A stretch of DNA of 6,472 nucleotides from an uncultured Actinomycetes bacterium (GTDB lineage Bacteria; Actinomycetota; Thermoleophilia; Solirubrobacterales; 70-9). The stretch is from the NCBI GenBank assembly GCA_946886425.1, contig CAMPIP010000135.1:1-6472 (forward strand), in the 5' to 3' direction. Positions 5,542-6,472 of this stretch are shown one piece after another (position 1 is the first letter of the stretch; each line of letters opens with the position of its first letter). The position numbers and the translations under genes are program-made. The notes under the pieces are model-generated. The model did not search any database and had not been told where the DNA came from. It worked only from the letters and a program-made list of their open reading frames with translations.

Positions 5542-6472
5542 TCAGGGCGAGGCCGGCGGTGGCCGGCGGGTGATCGCCGAGGAGCGGCCCTGGGTGGCGA
5601 AGACCCAGCGCGAGCGGCGGCTGAAGATCGGGGCGGCGACCCGGTCGGTGCGGCGGACCAGGACCAGGGTGACGAGGGCGCCGAGCAGGGCGATCCCGGC
5701 CGAGGCGGCGAAGGTGACCTGGAAGGCGGTGACGTGAGCGTCGGCGACGACCGGAGCAACCTTTTCCAGCAGCGGCGTCTTCGGGAGGTTGCGGAATCCG
5801 CTCTGCTCGGCTTCGAGGACGAGGTCGCGGGCCGCCGCCTCCTGTTCAGGAGTCGGGTGGATGCCGAAGCCCGCGACCTTCTCGCGAATCTCGTGGAAGT
5901 TGATCCCGAGCTCGACCGCGGTCAGGCCGGCGATCCCGATCGCGCCGCCGAACTGCTCGGAGGTGTTGATCATGCCCGAGGCCTCGCCGCTGTCCTCGGC
6001 CGGGACCGCGGTGAGCCCGGTCGGGTCGTTGACGGTGAGGACGATGCCGAGCCCGAGCCCCTGCAGGAGCAGCCCGGGGATCAGCGCCGGCGCCGACTGC
6101 TCGGAGACCGAAAGGGCGAGGACGAGCCCGGAGGCGGCGAGGAGGAGGAAGCCGACCGCCATCGGCAGGCGGCCGCCGAAGCGGTCGAAGGCGCGCCCCG
6201 CCAGCGGCCCGGCGAGGATGATCGGGATCGTGGCCGGAATCAGGCAGATGCCGGCCGTGGCGGGCGAGACCCCGACCACGAGAAGCAGGAAGAACGGGGT
6301 CAGGAAGCCGAGCCCGAGCTCGACCATCCCCGCCAGCACCTGGCTGAGGTTGGCGGCGAGGAAATTCTTGTGGCGGAGCAGCGAGAAGCGGATCATCGGG
6401 GTGGCGGCGTGGCGCTCGACCGCGACGAAGAGAGGCAGGAAAGCGACGCCGATGGCGAGCGGCACCCAGGTC
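5542..6472 (-). CDS. MFS exporter, DHA2 (EmrB/QacA-type) family, C-terminal part
   Basis: Partial gene: about 309 C-terminal residues are visible and the frame continues past the right edge, so roughly half to three fifths of a typical 14-helix drug/proton antiporter is present. Counting from the GTG at 6465, about seven helices can be traced (near 2-16, 36-63, 69-90, 100-119, 128-147, 172-190, 247-270). Supporting motifs are the cytoplasmic ERHAATPMIRFSLLRHKNF segment, a motif-A-like GRAFDRFGGR at 90-99, and the NTSEQFGGAIGIA helix typical of the second-last membrane span. The polar loop between the last two spans (about 191-246) is family-typical. The C-tail (271-307) is Arg-rich and cytoplasmic. 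The GTG at 6465 is internal to a helix region and is not a plausible start. It converges on the polysaccharide operon with a 10-base gap. Substrate is unknown; nothing here links it to glycan export. Confidence 0.9.
   Translation of the reverse strand, partial: TWVPLAIGVAFLPLFVAVERHAATPMIRFSLLRHKNFLAANLSQVLAGMVELGLGFLTPFFLLLVVGVSPATAGICLIPATIPIILAGPLAGRAFDRFGGRLPMAVGFLLLAASGLVLALSVSEQSAPALIPGLLLQGLGLGIVLTVNDPTGLTAVPAEDSGEASGMINTSEQFGGAIGIAGLTAVELGINFHEIREKVAGFGIHPTPEQEAAARDLVLEAEQSGFRNLPKTPLLEKVAPVVADAHVTAFQVTFAASAGIALLGALVTLVLVRRTDRVAAPIFSRRSRWVFATQGRSSAITRRPPPASP

Noticed and set aside
5533..5926. Repeated 14-mer CGACCGCGGTCAGG at 5533-5546 and 5913-5926
   Set aside because: The second copy encodes conserved transporter sequence, and the core is a GC palindrome likely to recur by chance in such GC-rich DNA. 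No further regular spacing or copies form an array.
6463..6465. GTG as start of the MFS gene
   Set aside because: The frame stays open upstream to the window edge and the predicted protein would lack the whole N-terminal half of a DHA2 transporter.

Overview
The window is very GC-rich, with strongly G/C-biased third codon positions, overlapping genes in one direction and non-ATG starts. This points to a high-GC actinobacterium. The protein style (O-antigen-ligase/TPR fusion, Ala/Pro/Arg-rich linkers, the sequence after the membrane domain of the sugar-phosphate transferase) resembles class Thermoleophilia (Solirubrobacterales-like), but that placement is an impression, not proof. There are six protein genes, two of them cut by the window edges. 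No RNA genes, insertion sequences or CRISPR arrays were seen, and no gene-free stretch exceeds 30 bases.

Layout: (1) bases 1-1226, minus strand, a two-gene unit. A small secreted Ser/Gly-rich protein with a C-terminal membrane anchor comes first, followed by a secreted clan GH-A glycoside hydrolase (partial; its C-terminus lies off the left edge). (2) bases 1256-5531, plus strand, a tightly coupled three-gene polysaccharide operon: an O-antigen ligase/polymerase-like membrane protein with a C-terminal TPR region, a polyprenyl-phosphate sugar-phosphate transferase (initiating enzyme), and a GT2 rhamnosyltransferase-like glycosyltransferase. Stop and start codons overlap at both junctions (GTGA and TAGTG). 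(3) a 10-base convergent gap at 5532-5541 with a long imperfect hairpin (5499-5540). (4) bases 5542-6472, minus strand, the C-terminal part of a DHA2-type MFS exporter whose N-terminus lies off the right edge.

Working model (inference): the plus-strand operon makes a surface polysaccharide. The initiating transferase loads the first sugar-phosphate on undecaprenyl phosphate, the GT2 enzyme extends it, and the Wzy/WaaL-like protein polymerises or transfers it outside the membrane. The divergent minus-strand pair could supply a secreted glycanase that trims or releases the polymer, comparable in arrangement to PslG in the Psl system, plus a membrane-tethered partner of unknown function. The two units start only 29 bases apart. 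The MFS exporter looks like a neighbouring, functionally separate gene.
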